NCBI GenBank assembly: GCA_015232575.1
Contig: JADFZL010000001.1
Location: 649,531 to 713,530, forward strand
DNA length: 64,000 nucleotides
Origin: Candidatus Rifleibacteriota bacterium
GTDB lineage: Bacteria > Muiribacteriota > Ozemobacteria > Ozemobacterales > Ozemobacteraceae
Direction: 5' to 3'
Position 1 is the stretch's first letter, and each line of letters begins with the position of its first letter. The position numbers and the translations under genes are program-made. Below the pieces are notes generated by a model that saw only the letters and a list, made by a program, of their open reading frames with translations, made no database searches and had not been told where the DNA came from. Shown here one piece after another: positions 17,877 through 26,794 of this stretch.

Positions 17877-19793
17877 TTATTTATTACGCAAAAGGCTTTC
17901 ATATACTTTATATTTTCCTTTATCGAAAACCTTTTTCCAGTTGATGTCGATCTTCTCAGAATCAACAACGATATAATCGGCATTACTGGCAAAATATTTT
18001 GAATATTCAGTATTATTAAAACCTGCATTTTTCCAATCATTCCAAATTTTTCTACGATTATGGACTTCCTCTGGCAGTTTTTTAAAACACTTATAATCAT
18101 AATCCTTCTGGACAGGTAGAAAAAGGCGTCTCTGAGAAATTACTGTTGATAAATGAATGTCTACCAGTTCTTCCCAATAAGGATCAACAACTATGGCTTT
18201 TTTATTTGAATTCTCTCTAATATATTCAAGCGCAGCAAAATAATCTTCAGAAATTGAACGATAACAGACAATTGATGGAAATACTCTTTGTACAACAATG
18301 TATGATATTTCCATTCCAAAGTCAGCAGTACCAATAAAAAGCAAAACTACTGAGGCAATTGCAAATACTGACTTTCTGGATCTATCTATTATTTCAATAG
18401 CCTTAGAAAAAAACGGAGTGATAAAACAGAGAAGCAGTGTTGCTGTTTTTGCACAAAAATCTATACGTCCAATTTTAATATCAGCAATCATAAAAAATGA
18501 TGGTACAATTAAGCACGCTATAATATTTGCAGAAAACAGACTATCTCCTTTTAGTTTTATGTATCCATATGTTGAAATAAACACCACCGGCAGAAACCAT
18601 AAGACAAAATTCTTTAAATACAGACCATAATCAAACTGTATCGCAAGCTGACTTGAATGACCTCCGCCAAAAACCCCGGAAAGTTTGAATAAAAATAAAA
18701 AGGCTAAAGTCGTAAATGCACCAATTAACAGGACTTTCTTCGGCTCTCTTAGATTACCAGAAAAGAAATAAAGTACAATGCCAATATAAACACAGAAAGA
18801 AAGCGTAATACTTAATCCAATAGTTGATGAGAATAAAGCCATGATTAGAAATATATAAACGGGTTTTGATAATCTGTTCCAGAATGGAATCATCATTATT
18901 GCATGCATAATACAAATCAATGCCAATGTATTGTTTCCAAAGAAATTCATGCTTTTGTACAAAGTCAAAAACACATTATTATTTTTGATTGGATCATTAA
19001 TTACCAATGGAACGTAAAAGTACACTGATTCAGAGGAAGTAAACATTAATAATGTGCTTAGAATCTGAATTCGTTCGGTATTTTCATTTTTTTGAAGAAA
19101 AACACCAGAAACTTTATAAATAGTCAGAAAAAGAAGCTGCGCCATCAAAAGATTTATTAATATCATTGAGTTTGCATGCCGAAGAGAAATTCCAAAAAAA
19201 TCCGAGAGGTACGCCGGAATGGCGAAGTAAAACCAGTGATAGTTTAATTCACCAAGTCCATCAATAACGCTGAGCGGTTGGAAATCTGCTGTGTGAATAG
19301 ATGATATTACGCCCGAAAGAGTGCCGGTATCAATCAAATGTAAACCATAATATGCTACAGACCCGTTAGACTTTGCTTCGAAACCCGCCCAGGAAAGAGC
19401 AATAAGCGCTGGAATTATTATTAATATTATCCCCCAGAAATCCTTTGAAAAATTATTAACATATTTTAGCAGCGAATCTTTCTGGAAGATTCTATAAGCT
19501 GCAAGCACGCAAGAAACACATAATGCCAAATCAAATAAGATAATTGAATTAGAAAAAAACTTCCGTACAAAATATATGGGAATTAATAAAAAAAAGCTTC
19601 CAATTATTCCAAGAGAATCACATAGACTTTCAGGAATTTCCAGTTTGGAAAAAAAAGATATTGCCAAAATTGAAAGTGGAGTGAGTATGAATAAAAAAAA
19701 GCAAATAAAAGAAAAAAACGCGGTCAGATTTCCTGCCAGGTAATAGAGGATACAAAAAAAAACAGTAGTGTAGAAAACCTTGATTAAGCTCAA
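17877..19793 (-). CDS. Large polytopic membrane protein of the glycan block
   Basis: A 638-residue protein with roughly 13-14 hydrophobic helices and a soluble C-terminal domain of about 120 residues. The middle loop reads 'GLGELNYHWFYFAIPAYLSDFFG', with acidic and aromatic residues in a large extracytoplasmic loop as in GT-C enzymes and Wzy-type polymerases. I do not recognise a specific family. The start is a TTG with GGAGG nine bases ahead, and no ATG is near. It is the first gene of the minus-strand block, 58 nt before the aminotransferase gene, and its upstream region faces the divergent gene at 20089. Confidence 0.72.
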   Translation of the reverse strand: MSLIKVFYTTVFFCILYYLAGNLTAFFSFICFFLFILTPLSILAISFFSKLEIPESLCDSLGIIGSFFLLIPIYFVRKFFSNSIILFDLALCVSCVLAAYRIFQKDSLLKYVNNFSKDFWGIILIIIPALIALSWAGFEAKSNGSVAYYGLHLIDTGTLSGVISSIHTADFQPLSVIDGLGELNYHWFYFAIPAYLSDFFGISLRHANSMILINLLMAQLLFLTIYKVSGVFLQKNENTERIQILSTLLMFTSSESVYFYVPLVINDPIKNNNVFLTLYKSMNFFGNNTLALICIMHAIMMIPFWNRLSKPVYIFLIMALFSSTIGLSITLSFCVYIGIVLYFFSGNLREPKKVLLIGAFTTLAFLFLFKLSGVFGGGHSSQLAIQFDYGLYLKNFVLWFLPVVFISTYGYIKLKGDSLFSANIIACLIVPSFFMIADIKIGRIDFCAKTATLLLCFITPFFSKAIEIIDRSRKSVFAIASVVLLFIGTADFGMEISYIVVQRVFPSIVCYRSISEDYFAALEYIRENSNKKAIVVDPYWEELVDIHLSTVISQRRLFLPVQKDYDYKCFKKLPEEVHNRRKIWNDWKNAGFNNTEYSKYFASNADYIVVDSEKIDINWKKVFDKGKYKVYESLLRNK

Positions 19794-20088
19794 ACTTCCA
19801 ATCCTCCAGATTTCAAAACATAGTGTTCTGAAACTATTCCGTACATTTTCTGATTACTTATCGGTCAAATATTCCCAAAAAAGTGACAATTATTTTGTAA
19901 GTTTATCACGCTGCCTCAAATGACGTCTATTGTTTTCTTGAATTTTGGAAACTATTTGATAATAGTGGTTTTGAAGTTATATTCATTTAATCTTTTCAAG
20001 TATTTCATTTGACTTGAATAATTCAGAATGCTATATTTCAAAATTGGAGAATGTATATTTCTAATAAGAAAGTGACTCTCAAAGCAAT

Positions 20089-21195
20089 ATGACCTCCAGC
20101 AGAATCACCCCCTTATTTGACCGGGACGGGTTTCGTTTTCTGGTACAATTTGTTATATGTTTCGTCATTTACACATTACAGACAATATTTGCCCCTTATG
20201 TCCCTGACAACAATGAAAAAGAAAAACCTCAACAGCATTTCTTAATAAGTAATATTCCTGAAGAAATAAAAGTCATCACCCCCAAAGGAATACCTGGAAT
20301 GGCAGCATTATGCAATGCTCTAGCCACATCGGTGCATCAGGTTGAAATAAATCCGACGTTCGTAATTGACGTGCTTGCAGGATACCAGGTTCCCACCAGC
20401 ACAACGATTTTACCAGCTGCTTCAACTTCTTTCCGTCCACTATTTGCAAACGCAAACGGAAGCTACCACCATGTCTCCTATGCAGTATTGAAAACCTGCA
20501 TAGAACCAATGACAACCTCATATACCCTGCTCCTCTTCGATCAGCACGATGATGCGCGATCACTGAATGCAAACAGGCAAAGAAACGCCAATCAAGATAA
20601 AGATATGGATTGCGGAAACTGGGTTCGTTTTGCCATGGCAGATTTAAAAAATCTAAGTCATGTTACATTTATCGGACGAGCATTTGCCACAAATCGAATA
20701 TGGTCAGAGTGGGCTGATCAGAAACTTTTCAAAGAACATTTCGACATGCTTCCCGCCGTGCCGATTAGCCTGTATTCGCTTATTTGTCCAGGAATGAAAA
20801 GTCCAGAGTACAAATGTCGCTATGATCTGTTTTCCTGGCTGCTCGGCTGGAAAGGCTATCAAATGGAGTATTCCGGATATTCGCGAGAACTATTCAACGA
20901 TCTTCTTTCCCGAATTCACACCAAAGCGGTCTATATATCAATTGACCTGGATGTCATTCGCTGGGAGGAATTCGATGATCCCCGCTGGAAACACGGCTTG
21001 ATGTCCGTTGCAGAGGTAACAGACGCAATTTCCATGATCGGGAAGAAGTTTGAAATAGCTGGTGGCGATATTACTGGATTTCCACCATTTCTTAAGCCTG
21101 ATAAAGCATATAATCATAAAAAGAATGAAGCTTCATATCTATCTTTGTTCAAAGCACTTGAGCAGGCAATGATAAGGGGGAAATCAACACAATGA
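20089..21195 (+). CDS. Membrane-anchored arginase/ureohydrolase-fold protein
   Basis: A 368-residue protein with one N-terminal membrane helix (about residues 17-38) and a large domain showing the metal ligands of the ureohydrolase fold: 'NGSYHHVSY' in the place of GGDH, 'LLLFDQHDDAR' (DxHxD) and 'VYISIDLDVIRWEEFDDP' (SxDxDxxxx..DP), then 'IAGGDITGFPP'. Arginases, agmatinases and UPF0489-type proteins share these motifs and bind two Mn ions. The predicted reaction is hydrolysis of a guanidine- or amide-type C-N bond, but the substrate is unknown. SD is weak. The stop overlaps the next gene by 4 nt (ATGA). Membrane tethering is unusual for this fold. Confidence 0.72.
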   Translation: MTSSRITPLFDRDGFRFLVQFVICFVIYTLQTIFAPYVPDNNEKEKPQQHFLISNIPEEIKVITPKGIPGMAALCNALATSVHQVEINPTFVIDVLAGYQVPTSTTILPAASTSFRPLFANANGSYHHVSYAVLKTCIEPMTTSYTLLLFDQHDDARSLNANRQRNANQDKDMDCGNWVRFAMADLKNLSHVTFIGRAFATNRIWSEWADQKLFKEHFDMLPAVPISLYSLICPGMKSPEYKCRYDLFSWLLGWKGYQMEYSGYSRELFNDLLSRIHTKAVYISIDLDVIRWEEFDDPRWKHGLMSVAEVTDAISMIGKKFEIAGGDITGFPPFLKPDKAYNHKKNEASYLSLFKALEQAMIRGKSTQ

Positions 21196-21884
21196 ATTTT
21201 CTGCCAAAATTATTTGCCGCTATCTTCTCAATCATTCCAGGCAGCTTCGTATGGTGGTTTCTTCCCAATGTTTTGTGGATTATCAAGGGGTCGTTTGCTT
21301 TATCTGTCAGCATGTATACCTTTTCCCTGACAATTCAAAGTATTAACGGAAATGGTTCATCTGTTCGTTTCAGACGCTTCGCATTTCTTATGGGATATCT
21401 CTGCCCGGCAAACCTTGCTCTGCTTTGCCTGGAACGATTCGGCACCCTTCATGGCGCAGGTATCTGGACCATACTCTGGAGTTTTCTAGTACTTGGTTTC
21501 GGTTTCGGTCGTTTCATCGTGAAAAATAATCAAACAGACACCCTGGAAGATTCTCAGGAAAAATCATTACTTGCACCTGCAATAGTTCCTGCATTAGGAA
21601 GCCTTGCCGCTGCAGTAATTCTGATACGCTTCAGTCCGTCTTTCCCTGTCTGGCCAGTCTTTCTGAGCATCTATCTTGGGTTGACGTTCTCTCTGTTCAG
21701 TAAAAATCTGTCAACATTGCTCAGAGCTGCTTTGAGCCTCGGCGGAGCAGCATTTCCGGTTCTCTTTTCTCTATCCTGGTTCACGGGAATACAAGATCCG
21801 GATCACCTGCTTATATCAGCCTTATTGTTCACCATTGGATTCCTGGATGGGGCAAGCCCTATACAGCAAAAAGAAATACATTAA
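21192..21884 (+). CDS. Membrane protein of unknown function
   Basis: A 230-residue protein with about six or seven hydrophobic helices and short charged loops (e.g. 'KNNQTDTLEDSQEK' in the middle). It is translationally coupled by ATGA to the arginase-fold gene and has AGGGGG about 9 nt before the ATG, so the two probably work together at the membrane. I recognise no family. Its 3' end overlaps, in antisense, the last 63 bp of the YfhO-like gene. Confidence 0.7.
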   Translation: MNFLPKLFAAIFSIIPGSFVWWFLPNVLWIIKGSFALSVSMYTFSLTIQSINGNGSSVRFRRFAFLMGYLCPANLALLCLERFGTLHGAGIWTILWSFLVLGFGFGRFIVKNNQTDTLEDSQEKSLLAPAIVPALGSLAAAVILIRFSPSFPVWPVFLSIYLGLTFSLFSKNLSTLLRAALSLGGAAFPVLFSLSWFTGIQDPDHLLISALLFTIGFLDGASPIQQKEIH

Positions 21885-24119
21885 AATACTCAGCAGACTC
21901 AGGATTTTAAAATAATTCAGAAAATTTGGAGAATAATACATTCTGATCTGATGACGTCCTGCTTCAATTGGAATGGCTCTGAAAGCATAGTTCGCCGGAA
22001 GAATTTTATACTGTTCGCTCGAACCTTGTACAATATTTTCTACTTTCCAGCCTGGAGAATATGAATCGTTTAAAAGTAATATAGATTTTTTATTTGTCGA
22101 AATATCAAAAATCAATTCGTCGGTAGAAACCTCATTCATTTCAATAAGCGACTCAATTTGCTGCCCTGAAGCAACATCAGAACGCACATTTCCATTAAAA
22201 GGTTCTTCTTCAATAATTACCGTTTTTTTACCGTCAAAATTGCTGTCACAAAGTTCTTTCAGAATTACATCCTTTTCTGATAACACTTTCCAGGTGCTAA
22301 GCAACTGAGCGCGGGGAAGATGATTTGAAGACAATTCACTAACTTTCATTGAATCAGAAACCAGATAGCGACATGATGCCAGTTCCATTAATTTTACACG
22401 CAAATTGGAAGGCACAGAATAAAAATATTTCAAATATTCCGAATATCTTTTTGAAATAAAAGGATCATCTCCGGAAATATCTCGTAAATTCCATCCCATT
22501 GCCCTTGCCGGTACAGGTAGAGCAATCCTGTATGAAGTGTCAACATTCATAATTTCTTCAGGAACTTTAAAAATATCTTTTACGTTAAAGAAAGCAACTG
22601 TTGTTGAAGCAAACAAACATACTTCAAGCAGAACAAACATTGCGAGTCGTTTACCGAACAATTCTTCATCTGAAGACGATTTATAAAGAAATATAGCAAA
22701 TATAAGAATGATAAATGATCTTAGAAATATTTCGTAAGCTGCATAAAATCCGGATATAGAAACGAAATCCGGAATTTCCAGCTTAACAGGATTGAAATAC
22801 AAACTTGAGTTACGGGAAAGAAGCGATTTGACAATATTTCCCCAGAAGCCAAAGTCAGAATTCCGAGAATTATAATAAATTGCTGCACCCATAATGAAGG
22901 TTACAAAAAATAACAGAAATAAAAATACCGCCTGTTTTTTTCTGAATTCTTCTGATTGTCTGACAAGAAAATCAAAACCAATTGCTGCAAACCCACAGAG
23001 AAAAAAGACCGCAAAAAAACTAAATTTTGAACTACCGCGAAATGAAGCAAATCCAGGTAAATAAGTATAAAAGATGTCATAAAGTGGCGTATATTTTCCC
23101 AGAGAAAGCGTAAGAAAAAAACATACTGCAGCCAGCGGGACCAATTTTCCGATAGTTATTCTTCCGTACATTATACCGGCTAATGCAAGCAGGAAACCGG
23201 TTATTCCAAAATGCAGATTAGTCTCCCACGGAAACCAGGCGTTCCAGTATAGGAGCGACCCGTTCATGTGCCCATACAACCAGGGAAAAACCAAAGTGAG
23301 AAGATTTTCCGGAGGCAGATAAAAAGAGCTGGCGAATTCATAACCCGCATTATTTCTTCCGCTCTCAAATGCAGCAACAAATCCAGCATACAATTGAAAA
23401 GCACAAATAAACGCAGCTCCGAGGTAAAGCGTAACGACAGACTGAATAGTTTTCAGAAGACACTTTTTTTGAATTCCTCTGACAAGAGAATAAAACCCAA
23501 TGACAAAAGCGTTATAATAAAAATATTGAACATGTCCGGCAAGTAATTGCATCGAAACAGCAAAAATACCTGCCAATCGGTAAGCAGAAAAAAATCGGCC
23601 GCTCTTTTCACTGGTTTCTTCTGTAATAATGTTTTCGAGTATTAAGAATATTAATGGGGTCCAGGCCATGGTACACAAATTTGACAAGTGCCCGGCGTAA
23701 AGATGAAAGAAATAACAACCGGAAAAAATCATAAGAAAAGAGCCAATGGAACTTGCTATCTCACTCGCTCCAATCTTTCTGTTCCAGAAATATGTAAAAA
23801 TACCGGTTAATAATATATGAAAAAAGATAACCGAATTTATTGCAGAATGAACAGGAAGGAGGAAGTGGATCCAATTGGGTGGGTAGAAAAGTGATGACTG
23901 GAAACCGCCAAAATAAGGCGCTCCGCAAAAAATATGCGGGTTCCAAAGTGGGATGTGCAAATCAGATAAGTGCCTGAAACCAAATTCGCGCCAGTTTAAA
24001 AATTGGCCATTGATATCAGTGTTTTTATTGGAAAGTACAATACTGCCAGAACCGAAAAAAAACTTCAGGAAAACGACAAGAAAACAAAAAAGAAGAAAAA
24101 TTCTGAATTTTTTATCCAT
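21822..24119 (-). CDS. YfhO-family membrane protein
   Basis: A 765-residue protein with about 13 membrane helices and a C-terminal periplasmic domain. The N-terminal loop 'IPLWNPHIFCGAPYFGGFQSSLFYPPNW' is typical of YfhO proteins, which are GT-C-like and implicated in glycosylation of lipoteichoic acid or surface glycans in other bacteria. The C-terminal segment 'NKKSILLLNDSYSPGWKV' is also characteristic (the '..D..YPGW' motif). It is separated from the main glycan block only by the two plus-strand genes at 20089-21884. The SD (GTGAG) is close and weak. Confidence 0.85.
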   Translation of the reverse strand: MDKKFRIFLLFCFLVVFLKFFFGSGSIVLSNKNTDINGQFLNWREFGFRHLSDLHIPLWNPHIFCGAPYFGGFQSSLFYPPNWIHFLLPVHSAINSVIFFHILLTGIFTYFWNRKIGASEIASSIGSFLMIFSGCYFFHLYAGHLSNLCTMAWTPLIFLILENIITEETSEKSGRFFSAYRLAGIFAVSMQLLAGHVQYFYYNAFVIGFYSLVRGIQKKCLLKTIQSVVTLYLGAAFICAFQLYAGFVAAFESGRNNAGYEFASSFYLPPENLLTLVFPWLYGHMNGSLLYWNAWFPWETNLHFGITGFLLALAGIMYGRITIGKLVPLAAVCFFLTLSLGKYTPLYDIFYTYLPGFASFRGSSKFSFFAVFFLCGFAAIGFDFLVRQSEEFRKKQAVFLFLLFFVTFIMGAAIYYNSRNSDFGFWGNIVKSLLSRNSSLYFNPVKLEIPDFVSISGFYAAYEIFLRSFIILIFAIFLYKSSSDEELFGKRLAMFVLLEVCLFASTTVAFFNVKDIFKVPEEIMNVDTSYRIALPVPARAMGWNLRDISGDDPFISKRYSEYLKYFYSVPSNLRVKLMELASCRYLVSDSMKVSELSSNHLPRAQLLSTWKVLSEKDVILKELCDSNFDGKKTVIIEEEPFNGNVRSDVASGQQIESLIEMNEVSTDELIFDISTNKKSILLLNDSYSPGWKVENIVQGSSEQYKILPANYAFRAIPIEAGRHQIRMYYSPNFLNYFKILSLLSILMYFFLLYRACPIQESNGEQ

Positions 24120-24140
24120 CTCACATGAATTTATTAATTA

Positions 24141-24320
24141 TTACCTTCCCGAAACGTTTGTCTTAGCGGCTTCAAGGTTTACTCTGATGTTCTCAAGCAA
24201 ACCATTTTCTATTGCACTTCCAAGAGCACTGATCGTATATAAGACTGTAATTGCCAACAGAGCAATTATGAGTCCATATTCGACAAGCGCCTGCCCTTTT
24301 TTCCCATTTTTTTTTAACAT
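24141..24320 (-). CDS. Flp/Fap-type pilin component
   Basis: A 59-residue protein: a short basic leader (LKKNGKKG) followed by 'GQALVEYGLIIALLAITVLY', the Flp pilin hydrophobic segment with the invariant Glu-Tyr after the processing site, and a short hydrophilic tail. Prepilin peptidase would cleave after the Gly before QALVEY. Flp pilins build Tad/Flp adhesion pili. The frame is open upstream to 24398 but the pilin leader starts at the ATG 24320, with AGGGGG eight bases ahead. It is divergent in sequence from the two pilins at 24484-24904. Confidence 0.85.
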   Translation of the reverse strand: MLKKNGKKGQALVEYGLIIALLAITVLYTISALGSAIENGLLENIRVNLEAAKTNVSGR

Positions 24321-24435
24321 CTCCGTCCCCCTGCCTCCGCATGTACATCCTACAATAGTCTGAAATTCTGGCACAGAAAACACGCCGGTTACTCTCAACT
24401 CTAAATGCTATTCTAAAAAAAATACTAGTCTAACA

Positions 24436-24465
24436 AAAATGAGGGGAAATATTTCCCCTCATTTT
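24436..24465 (-). terminator. Intrinsic terminator after the tandem Flp pilin genes
   Basis: Perfect 15-bp palindrome (arm AAAATGAGGGGAAAT) starting 19 bp beyond the stop of the 24484-24660 gene; the distal arm ends in T-rich sequence on the minus strand. Confidence 0.75.
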
Positions 24466-24483
24466 CAAGCTATTGTATCAAAA

Positions 24484-24660
24484 CTATCTAGCTGCAGTAT
24501 TTGCACCGTCAAGCTTGGTGCTGATAGTATCAAACATCTGGCTGATGCTTCCACCCGATGCTGTCAAAGCTGCGATAGCTACGACTGCGATGAGTCCAAT
24601 AATGAGAGCATATTCAACAAGACCTTGTCCCTTTTCTTCGCGGATGAATTTGTTAATCAT
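24484..24660 (-). CDS. Flp-type pilin (tandem paralogue A)
   Basis: A 58-residue prepilin, MINKFIREEKGQ then 'GLVEYALIIGLIAVVAIAAL' and the tail 'SQMFDTISTKLDGANTAAR'. It has the Flp features: a short charged leader, processing site before GLVEY, a single hydrophobic helix with E and Y at positions 5-6 of the mature part. AGGAG lies 8 nt before the ATG. It differs from the next gene upstream only by Gly instead of Ser at residue 52, so the pair is a recent duplication. It is too short to appear in standard ORF screens. Confidence 0.9.
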   Translation of the reverse strand: MINKFIREEKGQGLVEYALIIGLIAVVAIAALTASGGSISQMFDTISTKLDGANTAAR

Positions 24661-24727
24661 TATATTTCTCCTATTTCTATTTCGTATTTATAACACAATA
24701 ACCTTGCCACACATTTAAATATCAAAA

Positions 24728-24904
24728 CTATCTAGCGGCAGTGTTTGCACTGTCAAGCTTGGTGCTGATGGTATCGAACATCTGGCTGATGCTTCCACCT
24801 GATGCTGTCAAAGCTGCAATAGCTACGACTGCGATGAGACCAATAATGAGAGCGTACTCGACAAGGCCTTGTCCTTTTTCTTCGCGGATGAATTTGTTAA
24901 TCAT
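24728..24904 (-). CDS. Flp-type pilin (tandem paralogue B)
   Basis: A 58-residue prepilin identical to the product of 24484-24660 except Ser at residue 52 (KLDSANTAAR). GGAGG lies nine bases before the ATG. The two genes share a 67-bp spacer, and synonymous differences between them show that the protein sequence is being held constant. It is the first of three pilin genes read leftward. No Tad assembly genes (ATPase, secretin, platform) are in the window, apart from the CpaE-like ATPase at 27213. Confidence 0.9.
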   Translation of the reverse strand: MINKFIREEKGQGLVEYALIIGLIAVVAIAALTASGGSISQMFDTISTKLDSANTAAR

Positions 24905-24973
24905 TGATGTATTCCTCCATTTTTATTTTCCCTTTCGGGTTACAATAACTATATTGCAAGTGACGTACCAAGT

Positions 24974-26461
24974 TCAATATATTTTTTCATAAAAATTTCC
25001 AGCCACACATCCTGCTACTTTTTTCCAACTCGAAGAACCAGCGAAAAAGTTGTCATATCCAGACTTTGGAACAGTAAGAGCGTAAAAAAAGCTATATTTT
25101 TCGTCCCATTTTTTTATCAGCAAATGATTTGTTTTAGCTTCGTCAAAATCGTTCAGAATGTCACCGTGAAGTTCGCAACGGTCATCAATAAAGACTTTGA
25201 AGCCTGGAACCTGATGGATTAGAAATCCGCCGAAATTCATTTCATTAAAAACTGCCACACCCTTTTTATCAGCATGCTTCGAGGAAAATTTCCCCATCTC
25301 AGAAATGATCTCAACAGGCCATATCTTTCCTGATGGCGAAGCCCAGTTTCTTCCTGCAAGCGGCATTTCATACCCGGAATACTGTAAAATGAGACAGATA
25401 CAAAAAAATATTACAGGGACAACAGTTGAAAGTTTCATTTTTGCAGGTGATTCATTCATTTTGAACGTTAAAAAGCCTTTTGTACCAAGCCATTTGACCC
25501 ATGCAATATCACTATAAAAATGAGGTAAAACTACCACGGCATATGTGGCAAAAATAGGAGCATGTCTTATACGACCAATCGCAAGAAGGAACCAGACAAC
25601 TGGTAACAGGTAAATAACCCTCATTTTGTTGAGCGGAACAGCGACAACTGCCAGAAGGTACAACACTCCGGCCGCGATACTCAACCATCCCCACCATAAC
25701 TTGTAAGCAGGGAGATGCTCAATTATCTTTTCGCCCACAGCTGGATTGGTCATTATGTTTGTCCAGGTTTTAAATAATTCAAGCCCGTAAGGATTAAGAA
25801 AACAGACAGCCACACACGCGGCCAGACAAAGAACGCCTTTCGTCAAGTCTTTATTAGATGAAACTGGCGATTTAAATCCAGCAATTGAAAAAACTCGCCA
25901 TAAAATAATCAGAAAAAGCATGGATAGAAAACATGATAAAACGCCACCATGCAAGTTAGCCCAGAGCATGCATACAGGTATCAAGGCGAAAAGATATGAT
26001 AGACTATGCATTTTTTCTGAGTGCAAAAATATTTTTGCCGCAATAAACGTGAAAAAGATCGTGAACAGATGTGGACGAATAAGAAAATGGTGTGTAGTTG
26101 CCCCGAGAGCCAGGCACATTATCAATAGAACCAACAGGACATGAACGCCTGAATTCAATAGGGAAATTGCCATCATTGCAAAAATATATGAAAGCAGAAT
26201 TACAGCCGCAGAGAACTGCGAATCCCAGCCTCCTATACGGTACAACACGCTCATGATGCACTCTCCAAGCCATTGTTGAGCAATCCATGGACTACCGGCT
26301 CTTGAGCAGGTAAACTCATCCGTTACCGGAAATTGAGATGTCCTGATTATTCGATTTCCTACTTCAGTGTGGAAGAAAGTACCAGGATCATTAAAAGCGG
26401 AATGTCTGTTCGCAATTGAAAAAAGACAAAAGAAACAGAAAAAGACAACAATACCTTTCAT
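24974..26461 (-). CDS. Polytopic membrane protein, GT-C-like
   Basis: A 495-residue protein with about ten hydrophobic helices and a soluble C-terminal domain of about 140 residues. After the first helix comes 'SAFNDPGTFFHTEVGNRII', with an Asp in the first extracytoplasmic loop, followed by 'DEFTCSRAGSPWIAQQWLGE'; this pattern recurs in uncharacterised bacterial membrane glycosyltransferase-like proteins. The C-terminal piece 'VAVFNEMNFGGFLIHQVPGFKVFIDDRCELHG' is also shared by that group. AAGGAACC precedes the ATG. It lies upstream of the pilin genes on the same strand, with a 69-nt gap, so pilin glycosylation is a possible but untested link. Confidence 0.75.
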   Translation of the reverse strand: MKGIVVFFCFFCLFSIANRHSAFNDPGTFFHTEVGNRIIRTSQFPVTDEFTCSRAGSPWIAQQWLGECIMSVLYRIGGWDSQFSAAVILLSYIFAMMAISLLNSGVHVLLVLLIMCLALGATTHHFLIRPHLFTIFFTFIAAKIFLHSEKMHSLSYLFALIPVCMLWANLHGGVLSCFLSMLFLIILWRVFSIAGFKSPVSSNKDLTKGVLCLAACVAVCFLNPYGLELFKTWTNIMTNPAVGEKIIEHLPAYKLWWGWLSIAAGVLYLLAVVAVPLNKMRVIYLLPVVWFLLAIGRIRHAPIFATYAVVVLPHFYSDIAWVKWLGTKGFLTFKMNESPAKMKLSTVVPVIFFCICLILQYSGYEMPLAGRNWASPSGKIWPVEIISEMGKFSSKHADKKGVAVFNEMNFGGFLIHQVPGFKVFIDDRCELHGDILNDFDEAKTNHLLIKKWDEKYSFFYALTVPKSGYDNFFAGSSSWKKVAGCVAGNFYEKIY

Positions 26462-26794
26462 GACTGGTTCCTTAATTTCTATTCCCTCTAATTGAGTAGC
26501 AACAACTTTTGCTTGTTTTTATGCTCAAATGTCATAAAATAAAGAATGTTGATTTATTAATAGCCGTGCATTATACTATAAAATTGTGTTTTATTTCAAA
26601 GGATATTAATCAGAAAGAGCAAAAGAGAGCTTTATTATTAATCTTTGATTTACTATGCCTGGCATAAGGAATGGAAATCATCCCAAAAATTATCGCTGTA
26701 TGACTTTTTCGAATAAATCTCAATCAAAATAAATATGCTATATTTAATCTGACTCTGGTCAATTATATAAAATAAATTCTTTCGGAGAAACGAA
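26462..26794. other. Divergent intergenic region, no gene seen
   Basis: AT-rich spacer between the membrane-protein gene (minus) and the STAS gene (plus). It must hold promoters for both directions, but I see no repeat, hairpin or clear promoter in it. Confidence 0.5.

Noticed and set aside
24321..24398. Longer start for the pilin at 24141
   Set aside because: A prepilin must begin shortly before its hydrophobic helix; the added 26 residues contain Cys-Gly-rich sequence not seen in pilins.
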